Both the position numbers and the translations under genes were made by a program. This document shows positions 1 to 7,739 of a DNA stretch of 41,596 bases, one piece after another. The DNA comes from Eubacteriales bacterium. Its GTDB lineage: Bacteria > Bacillota > Clostridia > Oscillospirales > Oscillospiraceae. The number at the start of each line of letters is the position of its first letter. The first letter of the stretch is position 1. The notes below the pieces were generated by a model. That model made no database searches and was not told the DNA's origin. It saw only the letters and a list, made by a program, of their open reading frames with translations. The DNA is taken from the NCBI GenBank assembly GCA_030529725.1, contig JAUMWI010000010.1, forward strand, positions 1 to 41,596, read 5' to 3'.

Positions 1-69
1 CCCCTCCTGGGTTTCTTTCACACTATCTTCCTTCCCGAAAATCCGGCAAAGGCAGGTTTTTTGACAGTC
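1..69. repeat. Partial copy of a dispersed intergenic repeat downstream of thrC
   Basis: The first 40 bases are identical to 20101-20140, and the shared end TTTTTTGACAGTC recurs at 56-68 and 20157-20169 after a diverged middle. The copy is cut by the window edge. Both copies lie in the same orientation just after the 3' end of a minus-strand gene (thrC here, rplL at 20223), so this looks like an intergenic dispersed element rather than coding sequence. No reading frame is conserved between the copies. Confidence 0.8.
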
Positions 70-95
70 TGAGTAATAAATCGTACATGACATAA

Positions 96-1595
96 TCATG
101 CCTTTTTTCCCCAATCCTTCTCTTCCGCCTTTGAAAGCACATAAGAGAGCATCTCTTCCGGAGCAATGACATCGCGGTGCAGAACCTCGCGCTCCTTAAG
201 TCCGGCAAGGTTTTTGGGGACGGGTACGCCGGTAACAGCGTGCAGCTGCTCCATAACGGCAAATTCATCACCCTGCGCTGTCTCACCGATGCCCTCGAGC
301 ACGGCGGCAGGGAACTTGTACGGCGAAGCAGTGGAGAGAATGACAACCGGATTATGGTCGGGATTTGCATTCTTATACTGCTGCGCAACATCCCAGGCAA
401 CAGCGGTGTGCGTATCGCAGAGATAATGGTACTCCTTCCAAACCCTGCCGATGGCCGCCTTCGTGTCTGCATCATCGCAGCAGCCCGCCCAAAAGAGTTC
501 TTTGAGCTTTGCAAGCATTTCCTCCGGCACATCATAGCTGCCGTCGGAAGAGAGTTTCGCCATGAGGTCAGATACCAGCTTGTCATCGCCGCAGAGCAGG
601 TACAACAGCCGCTCGAGGTTGCTGGAAACGAGAATGTCCATCGACGGCGAGACCGTTTTGTAGAACGGGCGCTTACGGTCATAGCGGCCGCTTCTGAGGA
701 AGTCGGTAAGGACATTGTTGGCGTTGGATGCGCAGACAAGCTTACCCACCGGCAGTCCCATTTCCTTTGCAAAGTAGCCGGCAAGAATATCACCGAAGTT
801 TCCGGTCGGCACAACATAATCCACCTTGTCTCCGACATGGATGCGTCCGGCATTGACAAGATCGGCATAAGCACGGAAATAATAGACGACCTGCGGCGCA
901 AGGCGGCCGATATTGATGGAGTTGGCAGACGACAAGCTCACGCCCTTGCCGTCAAGAAGCTTTCCCTCGCTGACGGCGGCAAAAATCTTCTTCACGCCTG
1001 TCTGGGCATCGTCAAAGTTACCCTTGACCGCACAGACGCAGACGTTGCTTCCCTTTTGTGTGGTCATCTGCGCCTTCTGCACGGGGCTCACGCCGCCGTC
1101 AGGGTAAAAAACGATGATCTTCGTGCCGGGCACATTGCAGAAGCCCTCCATCGCCGCCTTGCCGGTATCGCCGGAGGTGGCGGTGAGAACAAGGATCTCA
1201 TCGGTGAAGCCACACTTGGCTTTCGCAGCCGTCATCAGACGCGGCAGCATGGAAAGTGCCACATCCTTAAAGGCGCTCGTCGGACCGCGGAACAGCTCCA
1301 GCACGGTATCCTCACCGACCGCGACACTGGGAGTAAGGTCGTCTGTCTCGAACTTATTGCGGTATCCGGAGCAGACCAGCTTTGCCATCTCCTCCTCCGG
1401 ATAGTCCGGCAGCAGCGCGGACAGAATCACCGTCGCCATGGAAAGCGTATCCAGTCCGAGAACATCCGGATAATTGAATTTCAAATTTTTCAGCGACGGC
1501 ATGGTATAAAGGCCACCGTCCGGCGCAAGGCCGTTTAAGACCGCCTGCGCGCTCGTTGCCTTAAGAGAAGCACTGCGTGTACTCTGATAATCCAT
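96..1595 (-). CDS. thrC: Threonine synthase
   Basis: PLP enzyme that converts O-phospho-L-homoserine to threonine and phosphate, the last step of threonine synthesis in the cytoplasm. The 499-residue protein opens with the family pattern (MDYQSTRS, then LAPDGGLY at about 24-30). The PLP lysine is K110 in GPTSAFKDVALSMLPRL, and a Gly/Ser-rich phosphate-binding region (TATSGDTGKAA) follows. I chose the ATG at 1595 because CGGAGGA lies just upstream and the family N-terminus begins there; the frame stays open for 13 more codons. Length is normal for bacterial ThrC. hom, lysC and asd lie nearby on the other strand, but homoserine kinase is not in the window. The upstream minus-strand gene is the ZIP transporter, 98 bases away, so read-through is possible; I see no clear promoter of its own. 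Confidence 0.96.
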   Translation of the reverse strand: MDYQSTRSASLKATSAQAVLNGLAPDGGLYTMPSLKNLKFNYPDVLGLDTLSMATVILSALLPDYPEEEMAKLVCSGYRNKFETDDLTPSVAVGEDTVLELFRGPTSAFKDVALSMLPRLMTAAKAKCGFTDEILVLTATSGDTGKAAMEGFCNVPGTKIIVFYPDGGVSPVQKAQMTTQKGSNVCVCAVKGNFDDAQTGVKKIFAAVSEGKLLDGKGVSLSSANSINIGRLAPQVVYYFRAYADLVNAGRIHVGDKVDYVVPTGNFGDILAGYFAKEMGLPVGKLVCASNANNVLTDFLRSGRYDRKRPFYKTVSPSMDILVSSNLERLLYLLCGDDKLVSDLMAKLSSDGSYDVPEEMLAKLKELFWAGCCDDADTKAAIGRVWKEYHYLCDTHTAVAWDVAQQYKNANPDHNPVVILSTASPYKFPAAVLEGIGETAQGDEFAVMEQLHAVTGVPVPKNLAGLKEREVLHRDVIAPEEMLSYVLSKAEEKDWGKKA

Positions 1596-1693
1596 AAGAA
1601 TCCTCCGTTCTGCTGCACTTATCTGTATTATCACGCGAAACGCCCGATCGGCAGCAGTTTTTTCTCATACAGTGAGTCCCTGCAGCCACCGAC

Positions 1694-2554
1694 TTATACA
1701 TGCACCAGGATCAGCCCCACCAGTGTGCCGATAAGGGTAAATACCGCAGGTGCCTTCGATCGCAGCATCAGATACGACTCCGGCAGCAGCTCACCGAAAA
1801 CAACGTAAAGCATGGCACCGCCGGCAAAGCTTAACGATACGGAAAGCCACACGGGACTGATGAGACCCAGCGAGTAGCCAAACATCGCGCCGATGATGGT
1901 CGGAGCACCGGAAAGCGCCGTCACGCCAATGGCTTTCCACTTGCTCATGCCGCCGGTAATGAGCGGTACGGAGACCGCCATTCCCTCGGGAATATTGTGA
2001 AGTCCGATGACCATGGCAATCAGAAAACCGGTTCCGCCGACGATCTCACCGCCGTCACCGGCATAGGATGCGCCGATGACCATGCCCTCGGGCATATTAT
2101 GCAGCGCGATCGCAAACGCCATCACAACACCCGCAATAAAAAGCTCATAATTGTTTTTAATGTTGGATCTCTTATGCTCGTGATAATGGTCTGCGTGAAT
2201 CAGCTCGTCCAGGTCGTCCGCCGTTTGCGGATGCTCCTCATTAATGTGCGAGACCTCGTGATTGGTTCTCTTATCAATATAATAGTTCAGTACATAGATC
2301 ACGCCGTAACCGAGCAGCACACCGGAGAGCACCAGCAGCAGCGGCATCTCCTCCGTTGCGCCGTCCGGAAAAAAGGCCTCAGGAATCAGATCAAAACAGA
2401 CCACTGCCATCATCACGCCGCCGGCAAACGCCAGCAAAAGACTGACGATCTTGGACGAATCACGGCGCAAAACCGCGCCCACCAAACCGCCGAGTCCCGT
2501 TCCGCCGACACCGGCGATCGCAGTCACGATAACCACCCAGCAAAAAACGCTCAT
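1694..2554 (-). CDS. ZIP-family metal ion transporter (ZupT-like)
   Basis: Integral membrane importer of divalent metal ions (Zn, Fe or Mn in this family). The 286-residue protein has about eight hydrophobic segments. It carries the two signature metal-site helices, HNMPEGM at 152-158 and HNIPEGM at 186-192, and an FGELLPES motif near 253-260. A variable cytoplasmic loop at about 98-128 is rich in His and acidic residues (NHE, HINEEH, HADHYHEH), typical of ZIP loops. The start at 2554 follows AGGAAGG closely. A strong promoter at 2604-2632 and a DtxR/IdeR-like box at 2575-2593 lie directly upstream, so control by an iron- or manganese-sensing repressor is likely. This argues that the physiological metal may be Fe or Mn rather than Zn; the metal itself cannot be read from the sequence. 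Confidence 0.92.
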   Translation of the reverse strand: MSVFCWVVIVTAIAGVGGTGLGGLVGAVLRRDSSKIVSLLLAFAGGVMMAVVCFDLIPEAFFPDGATEEMPLLLVLSGVLLGYGVIYVLNYYIDKRTNHEVSHINEEHPQTADDLDELIHADHYHEHKRSNIKNNYELFIAGVVMAFAIALHNMPEGMVIGASYAGDGGEIVGGTGFLIAMVIGLHNIPEGMAVSVPLITGGMSKWKAIGVTALSGAPTIIGAMFGYSLGLISPVWLSVSLSFAGGAMLYVVFGELLPESYLMLRSKAPAVFTLIGTLVGLILVHV

Positions 2555-2574
2555 ACCTTCCTACTCTTTCTCTT

Positions 2575-2593
2575 TTGGGTTAGCCTAAGCTTA
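2575..2593 (-). promoter_or_regulatory. DtxR/IdeR-like metalloregulator operator
   Basis: Read on the minus strand the site is TAAGCTTAGGCTAACCCAA. It matches the known DtxR/IdeR 19-mer TTAGGTTAGGCTAACCTAA at 16 of 19 positions by direct comparison. It sits a few bases downstream of the predicted start of transcription of the ZIP gene, a position from which a metal-loaded repressor would block RNA polymerase. Confidence 0.65.
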
Positions 2594-2603
2594 TTTCTCC
2601 GAT

Positions 2604-2632
2604 AGCATACCCGAGGACTGTCCCTTTGTCAA
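2604..2632 (-). promoter_or_regulatory. Sigma-A promoter of the ZIP transporter gene
   Basis: On the minus strand, TTGACA (2632-2627) is followed by a 17-base spacer and TATGCT (2609-2604). Transcription should start near 2597, about 43 bases before the ATG. Confidence 0.8.
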
Positions 2633-2673
2633 GAGAACGTCAGAGCTGTGTGATAATATTTTGAAAAAAACTA

Positions 2674-2702
2674 TTGCATTTGCACAAGCGACATGTTATA
2701 TT
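2674..2702 (+). promoter_or_regulatory. hom: Promoter of the hom-lysC-asd operon
   Basis: TTGCAT (2674-2679), a 17-base spacer, then TATATT (2697-2702). The predicted transcript starts near 2709, leaving a leader of about 97 bases before hom. Confidence 0.7.
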
Positions 2703-2716
2703 GTTCCCATACAAAA

Positions 2717-2777
2717 GTCAAGTGTTTTTTTCTCGTGGACATAATTGGTGTTTTGCACAAATTCGTCCATGCTTGAC
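2717..2777 (+). promoter_or_regulatory. Nested stem structure in the hom leader RNA
   Basis: An outer stem pairs GTCAAG (2717-2722) with CTTGAC (2772-2777). An inner stem pairs TGGAC (2736-2740) with GTCCA (2765-2769) around a 24-base loop. It begins within about ten bases of the predicted transcript start and ends 28 bases before the hom ATG. It is too small for a lysine (L-box) riboswitch or T-box. No known class is recognised. Confidence 0.45.
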
Positions 2778-2805
2778 GGAGAAGTTGAAGAAAGAAGGCT
2801 GCCCC

Positions 2806-3924
2806 ATGAATATTGCTCTGTTAGGATTCGGTACCGTCGGCTCTTATTTTTACCGTCTCGCCGAAGGACGAACCGATCTTCACATAACCACCGTACTTTC
2901 CCGCCGTCCGCGCCCGGAACTCACCTGCACTGTGACAGCCGATTTTGACGAGATCGTGCGCGATCCCTCCATCGGCATTGTAGTCGAGGTGATGGGTGGA
3001 CTGGAACCCGCCTATTCCTATCTCTGTGCGGCGATGCGCGCAGGCAAGCATGTGGTCACGGCTAACAAGCAGCTCATGTGCGCGCACTATGAGGATCTGG
3101 TTTCACTCGCCAAGGAGTGCGGTGTATCCCTTCGCTGCACGGCATCTGCCGGCGGCGGCATCCCCTGGCTCACCTCGCTCTCGCGCGCGGCGCGGCTCGA
3201 TGAGATCACCGCTGTGGAAGGCATTCTCAACGGCACCACCAACTATATGCTCTCCGCAATGACGGAAAACGGAACCGACTATGATGCCGCACTCAGGGAG
3301 GCGCAGGCGCTCGGCTATGCCGAGGCCGACCCCACCGCCGATGTGGAGGGACTGGACGCACGGCGCAAGCTGGTGCTTTCGGCAAACCTCGCCTACGGCG
3401 TGAGTGTGCAGGAAGAGGAGATCCCCTGTGTCGGCATTTCCTCGGTCACGGCGCAGGATATTGCGTATGCCGGCGAAAAAGAGCTTACCTTTAAGCTCAT
3501 TGCCCGCGCTGAGCAGCAAGACGGCAAGGTGGCGGCATTCGTCTGTCCCACACTTTTCCCTGCCTCCGCGCCGGAAGCGCACATGGGCGGCACCGGCAAC
3601 ATCGTAACCTTCTGCGCCAGGCGCTTCGGCACACAGAGCTTCTCCGGCGCAGGGGCAGGCGGCTACCCGACAGGTTCGAGTGTGCTTTCGGACTGTCTGG
3701 ACATTTCAGGCGGCTGCCCGAGCTTTTATGTGGACAAGTTTACTCCCTGCAAGATTGACTTAAGCCGCGCAGAGGCCTGCTGGCTATACCGCGTGGGCGG
3801 AGAATACTTTACGCGCCAATGCTCTGCTGAACAGGCATTTAAAGACTACAAACTCTATCGAAAGGATGATCCGCACGCGCTGCTTGCACGACTTGCCGGT
3901 GACGCTGCGAAAAAGTTATGTTGA
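2806..3924 (+). CDS. hom: Homoserine dehydrogenase, without ACT domain
   Basis: Reduces L-aspartate-4-semialdehyde to L-homoserine with NAD(P)H, at the branch towards threonine and methionine. The 372-residue protein has the N-terminal nucleotide-binding GFGTVG (7-12), then ASAGGGIPWL, GILNGTTNYML and the substrate-site stretch EAQALGYAEADPTADVEGLDA with its catalytic acidic residues and lysine region. The ATG at 2806 follows AAGAAGG at good spacing and fits the family N-terminus; the frame is open further upstream. Many Firmicute Hom proteins are about 430 residues, with a C-terminal ACT domain for threonine feedback. This one ends after the catalytic domain, so feedback may fall on LysC instead. 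Its stop overlaps the lysC start (ATGTTGA), so the two genes are translationally coupled. Confidence 0.95.
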   Translation: MNIALLGFGTVGSYFYRLAEGRTDLHITTVLSRRPRPELTCTVTADFDEIVRDPSIGIVVEVMGGLEPAYSYLCAAMRAGKHVVTANKQLMCAHYEDLVSLAKECGVSLRCTASAGGGIPWLTSLSRAARLDEITAVEGILNGTTNYMLSAMTENGTDYDAALREAQALGYAEADPTADVEGLDARRKLVLSANLAYGVSVQEEEIPCVGISSVTAQDIAYAGEKELTFKLIARAEQQDGKVAAFVCPTLFPASAPEAHMGGTGNIVTFCARRFGTQSFSGAGAGGYPTGSSVLSDCLDISGGCPSFYVDKFTPCKIDLSRAEACWLYRVGGEYFTRQCSAEQAFKDYKLYRKDDPHALLARLAGDAAKKLC

Positions 3925-5243
3925 AAGTATTGAAATTCGGCGGTTCTTCACTCGCCGACGCACACCAGTTTGCAAAGGTAAAGTCCATCGTCGATGCGGA
4001 CGATTCGCGCCGTGTTGTCATCGTTTCCGCTCCCGGCAAGCGCTTCAGGGACGATCATAAGATCACCGACCTGCTCTATCTCTGCGCCGCACATATCAAA
4101 TACGGCGTTTCCTGCGCCGACATTTTTGCCATGATCCGCGAGCGCTACGAAGAAATCATTCACGAATGCTCGCTCAAGCTTGATCTTTCCACGGAGTTTG
4201 ACGAGCTGTGGGAAAAGATGCAAGGCGGCATCAGCAAGGATGAGCTCGCCTCCCGCGGCGAATACTTCTCCGCAAAACTCATGGCAGAATTCCTCGGCTA
4301 TGAATTTCTCGATGCCGCACTGTGGGTGAAATTCAAGTTCGACGGCAGTATTGATCAGGATGCTTCCTATGAGGCACTCCGCCGCGCGGCGGACGGGCGC
4401 AAGGTTGTGATCCCCGGCTTTTACGGCGTGATGCCGGACGGACACATCAAGACCTTCTCCCGCGGCGGCAGCGACATCACCGGCGCACTCGCAGCGGCAG
4501 CTCTCGATGCCGATGTTTACGAAAACTGGACCGATGTTTCCGGTATTCTGATGGCCGATCCGCGCATTGTAGACTCCCCTGCTCCAATTGAGCGCGTGAC
4601 CTACAATGAATTGCGTGAGCTGAGCTACATCGGCGCACAGGTCCTGCATGAGGGCACAATTTTCCCGGTGCGTGAGAAAAACATTCCGCTCAATATCCGC
4701 AACACCAACGCTCCCGATCACCCCGGCACCATGATTCTTGAGAATATTGATGACGAGCTTGAGGAAGGCAGCTTTATTACCGGTATTGCCGGCAAAAAGG
4801 GCTTTTCCGTGATCACGGTCGCTAAAACCGGCATGTCCTCGGAACCGGGCACCATTCTCAAAATATTGGAGATCCTTGCAAAGCATGAGGTAAATGTGGA
4901 ATACATTCCCTCCGGCATCGACATCGTTTCGCTTGTTGTTTCGTCTGAAAAGGTTTCCAAGCGGCTCTATGAAATTTTGGGCGAGCTGCAAAAGGAAGTG
5001 CAGCCGAATAAGATAAGTGTAACGGAGCATATCGCCATTGTCGCAGCCGTCGGCCGGAAGATGGCATACCGCGTCGGCGTTTCCGGCAAGATCTTTGCCA
5101 AGCTCGGTGAAAACGGCGTCAATATCCGCATGATCACGCAGGGTCCTGAGGAATTGAACATCATTGTCGGTGTAGAGGAAAAGGATTTTGAACAGGCCAT
5201 TCGCGTCCTGTATAACAGCTTTGTCAGAGAGCATGTCTGCTGA
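3918..5243 (+). CDS. lysC: Aspartate kinase with C-terminal ACT domains
   Basis: Phosphorylates L-aspartate, the committing step for lysine, threonine and methionine. The 441-residue protein begins with the kinase signature KFGGSS (6-11). It has the nucleotide-site SRGGSDITGALAA (181-193) and NWTDVSGILMADPR. Two ACT units follow (about 297-365 and 372-438), the usual site of feedback by lysine or threonine. It overlaps hom by seven bases and is followed after 24 bases by asd, so three consecutive enzymes of the pathway share one transcript. The stretch between the kinase core and first ACT unit (MILENIDDELEEGSFITGIAGKKG) is ordinary for this family. Confidence 0.96.
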   Translation: MLKVLKFGGSSLADAHQFAKVKSIVDADDSRRVVIVSAPGKRFRDDHKITDLLYLCAAHIKYGVSCADIFAMIRERYEEIIHECSLKLDLSTEFDELWEKMQGGISKDELASRGEYFSAKLMAEFLGYEFLDAALWVKFKFDGSIDQDASYEALRRAADGRKVVIPGFYGVMPDGHIKTFSRGGSDITGALAAAALDADVYENWTDVSGILMADPRIVDSPAPIERVTYNELRELSYIGAQVLHEGTIFPVREKNIPLNIRNTNAPDHPGTMILENIDDELEEGSFITGIAGKKGFSVITVAKTGMSSEPGTILKILEILAKHEVNVEYIPSGIDIVSLVVSSEKVSKRLYEILGELQKEVQPNKISVTEHIAIVAAVGRKMAYRVGVSGKIFAKLGENGVNIRMITQGPEELNIIVGVEEKDFEQAIRVLYNSFVREHVC

Positions 5244-5267
5244 TGCTCCGACAGGAAGGAAACAATT

Positions 5268-6275
5268 ATGAATAAGAACGCAGTTAAAGTCGGCATTCTC
5301 GGTGCAACGGGTGCCGTAGGTCAGGAAATGATGAAAATTTTGGAGGAGCGCAGCTTCCCCGTTGCTTCGCTTCGCCCCATCGCCAGCGGCAGAAGTGCCG
5401 GAAAAACGGTAACGTTCCGGGGGGAGGATGTCACCATCGTGGAGGCATCGGACGATGCCTTTGAGGGACTTGATATCGTGCTTGGCGCAGCGGAAAACGA
5501 TATTGCCGAACGCTTTGCCCCCGCGATCGTCAAGTCGGGCGCTGTGTTTGTGGATAACTCCAGCGCGTTCCGTCTTGATCCCGATGTGCCGCTTGTCATT
5601 CCCGAGATCAACCCCGAGGATGCCGCGAAGCACCACGGCATTATTGCAAATCCCAACTGCACTACCATCGTCACACTCGTTGCGATCAACGCACTCGCCA
5701 AGGAAAGCCCCATCGAGACGATCATCGCCTCGTCCTACCAGGCCGTCAGCGGTGCCGGCAAAAACGGCATTGATGAGCTGTATGGCGAGGTGGAGCTGCT
5801 GCGTGAGGGAAAGGCAGTGGAGCCCAAGGTCTTTCAGTATCAGATCGCCTACAATGTCATTCCGCAGATCGGCGGCGAGCAGTATATCGGCTACACCTCC
5901 GAGGAAATGAAGATGCAGAATGAGGGTCGTAAGATCCTGCATCTGCCCGAGCTGAAGGTCAGCTGCACCTGCGTGCGCGTACCGGTCGTGCGCAGCCACA
6001 GTGTCAGCGTCGTGCTGCGTACCCGGGAGAAAATCAGCGTTGAGCGCGCCCGTGAGCTGATCGCTGCCGCCCCCGGCTGCCGCCTTGTGGACGACCTCGG
6101 TGCAAAGCAGTACCCCATGCCGCTGGACACCTCCGATCAGGACATTGTTTTTGTCGGTCGTATCCGCGACGACCTGACCGATGAGCGCGGACTCAATCTC
6201 TGGTGCTGCGGCGATCAGGTGCGAAAGGGCGCGGCAACGAACGCCATCCAGATTGCGGAGCTTTTGCTGAAATAA
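5268..6275 (+). CDS. asd: Aspartate-semialdehyde dehydrogenase
   Basis: Reduces 4-phospho-L-aspartate to L-aspartate-4-semialdehyde with NADPH, supplying both Hom and the lysine/diaminopimelate branch. The 335-residue protein has the dinucleotide motif GATGAVGQE (12-20), the catalytic cysteine C131 in NPNCTTI, and SYQAVSGAGKNG, followed by the C-terminal substrate-binding residues (CTCVRVPVVRSHS). Length is normal. GGAAGGAAA precedes the ATG. It is the last gene of hom-lysC-asd and is closed by the strong terminator at 6298-6333. dapA and dapB do not follow, so lysine-branch genes must be elsewhere. Confidence 0.96.
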   Translation: MNKNAVKVGILGATGAVGQEMMKILEERSFPVASLRPIASGRSAGKTVTFRGEDVTIVEASDDAFEGLDIVLGAAENDIAERFAPAIVKSGAVFVDNSSAFRLDPDVPLVIPEINPEDAAKHHGIIANPNCTTIVTLVAINALAKESPIETIIASSYQAVSGAGKNGIDELYGEVELLREGKAVEPKVFQYQIAYNVIPQIGGEQYIGYTSEEMKMQNEGRKILHLPELKVSCTCVRVPVVRSHSVSVVLRTREKISVERARELIAAAPGCRLVDDLGAKQYPMPLDTSDQDIVFVGRIRDDLTDERGLNLWCCGDQVRKGAATNAIQIAELLLK

Positions 6276-6297
6276 AACGGACCGTACCTTGTTTTCC

Positions 6298-6333
6298 GGA
6301 AAGACAGATTCTTTTGATCTGTCTTTCCTTTTT
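6298..6333 (+). terminator. Terminator after asd
   Basis: A 12-base-pair perfect stem (GGAAAGACAGAT with ATCTGTCTTTCC), a 7-base loop and five T residues. Confidence 0.92.
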
Positions 6334-6437
6334 GCTGTTTTGGCAGACAAGCTGCATATTTCTCCCCTTTTTAATTCGTTTTCGCCAAAAAAGTGGGAAT
6401 TAACCCCAAAGATTATGGATAATTTGTGAACAATTCG

Positions 6438-6466
6438 TTGACTTCACTTGCAAAAACTGGTAGACT
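6438..6466 (+). promoter_or_regulatory. Promoter of the first dehydratase-like cluster
   Basis: TTGACT (6438-6443), a 17-base spacer and TAGACT (6461-6466), about 55 bases before the first gene. Confidence 0.6.
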
Positions 6467-6526
6467 GGAATCAGTTATGAATGTGGAGCAGTGTATTGAT
6501 TTGAATAATTTTTTGGGGGGCTTCGT

Positions 6527-7738
6527 ATGAGAGATCTCAAGCATTTGATCTACTTTGAAAATCTTTTGCAGGAAGCAAATAACGACCTTGTCAAACAGGC
6601 GAAGAGCGAGGGAAAGCTTGCACTGGGCTACACCTGCTACTTCATGCCCGAAGTGCTGCTCGATTTGCCGGGTTGCTTCTCCGTACGTCTGCGTGCGCCG
6701 CGCTGCACCTCTCCGGATATGGCGACCTATTATATGTCCGGCCGCACCTGCCACTACGGCAGAAGCCTGATGGAGCGCGCCCTCGAGGGCGGCTTCAACT
6801 TCCTCGATGCGCAGCTTGCCACCGAGACCTGCACCGTCACCTGCCGCTTCCAGGAGCACCTGCGTCAGAAGCACCTCGACTCCGTGGATGATATGCAGAT
6901 CATTCAGAACGATCACTTCCAGTGTGAGTTTACCGATGTTCCGTTCAAGAAAAACGAGAACAGCATTCAGCACTATCAGGAGCAGCTGCAGGCGCATGTG
7001 CTGGACTTCCTGCATAACAACTACGGCGTAGACACCTCGGATGATGCCATTTTGAAGTCCATTGAAGCGCACAACGAGGTCTGCCGCCTCATCAATGAGA
7101 TCGGCGACTACCGCAAGCTCGACAATCCCACGATCACGGGCTACGAGTTCGCTGTCATCACGCTTGTGAGCATGGCCTGCCCCAAGTACCTGATTATCGA
7201 CAAGCTGCGCGAAACTGCCGAAGAACTGAAGACCCGCGAGCCGGACAGCAAGCCGCAGTACCGCTGCAAGGTCGTCCTCACCGGCAGTGAAAACGACGAT
7301 CCCGACTTTACCAAGCTCATCGAAAGCTGCGGCGCCCTCGTTGTCTGCGACCGCTATTGCTACGGCGCTGCGGAAGCCCGTATCCCCATTGAGATCCGCG
7401 AGGGCGAATCTCCGCTGCGCGCCATTGCCCGTCACTATCTGCTCACCAGCCAGTGCACGCGCTTCATGGAACAGGCCGAGATGCGCAGCCGCAAGCAAAG
7501 AATTGCCGATCTTGCCAAGGAATACCATGCCGACGGCATCATCGTTGCGTCCAACAAGTTCTGCGAGTATTGGAGCTATGAGCGCGTGATCGACACGATC
7601 GTTCTCCACCGCGACTTCGGCTACCCCGTCTGCTCCATTGAAAAGGAATACATCAACTCCGCATCCGGTCAGCTCCGCACCCGCTTCCAGGCATTCGTTG
7701 AAAGCGTGGAAATCAAGAAGCTTCAGGAGGGCAAATAA
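6527..7738 (+). CDS. 2-Hydroxyacyl-CoA dehydratase/benzoyl-CoA reductase family, small subunit (cluster 1)
   Basis: This 403-residue protein belongs to the HgdB/BcrC/FldC family. These Fe-S enzymes receive an electron from an ATP-driven activator to dehydrate 2-hydroxyacyl-CoAs or reduce aromatic CoA esters. Family landmarks are GYTCYFMPEVLL (C37), ending the first helical part; DPDFTKLIESCGALVVCDRYCYG (C278); HADGIIVASNKFCEYW (C346); and the C-terminal SGQLRTRFQAFVESVE. The likely cluster ligands C37, C278 and C346 are all kept. It is a close paralogue of the gene at 15415-16611. One base separates it from the large subunit. No CoA-transferase, 2-hydroxyacid dehydrogenase or activator lies in this cluster, so the substrate is unknown. 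The activator at 12805 may serve it in trans. A double-cubane-cluster type reductase is an alternative to a true dehydratase. Confidence 0.85.
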   Translation: MRDLKHLIYFENLLQEANNDLVKQAKSEGKLALGYTCYFMPEVLLDLPGCFSVRLRAPRCTSPDMATYYMSGRTCHYGRSLMERALEGGFNFLDAQLATETCTVTCRFQEHLRQKHLDSVDDMQIIQNDHFQCEFTDVPFKKNENSIQHYQEQLQAHVLDFLHNNYGVDTSDDAILKSIEAHNEVCRLINEIGDYRKLDNPTITGYEFAVITLVSMACPKYLIIDKLRETAEELKTREPDSKPQYRCKVVLTGSENDDPDFTKLIESCGALVVCDRYCYGAAEARIPIEIREGESPLRAIARHYLLTSQCTRFMEQAEMRSRKQRIADLAKEYHADGIIVASNKFCEYWSYERVIDTIVLHRDFGYPVCSIEKEYINSASGQLRTRFQAFVESVEIKKLQEGK

Positions 7739-7739
7739 G

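Noticed and set aside
2703..2805. Lysine riboswitch or T-box before hom-lysC-asd
   Set aside because: The leader is under 100 bases, has no T-box sequence and no terminator, and does not show the five-helix L-box layout.
3948..6350. 800-codon open frame on the minus strand opposite lysC and asd
   Set aside because: It lies wholly antisense to two conserved genes, has no ribosome site or recognisable motif, and its composition is that of a reverse-complement shadow.
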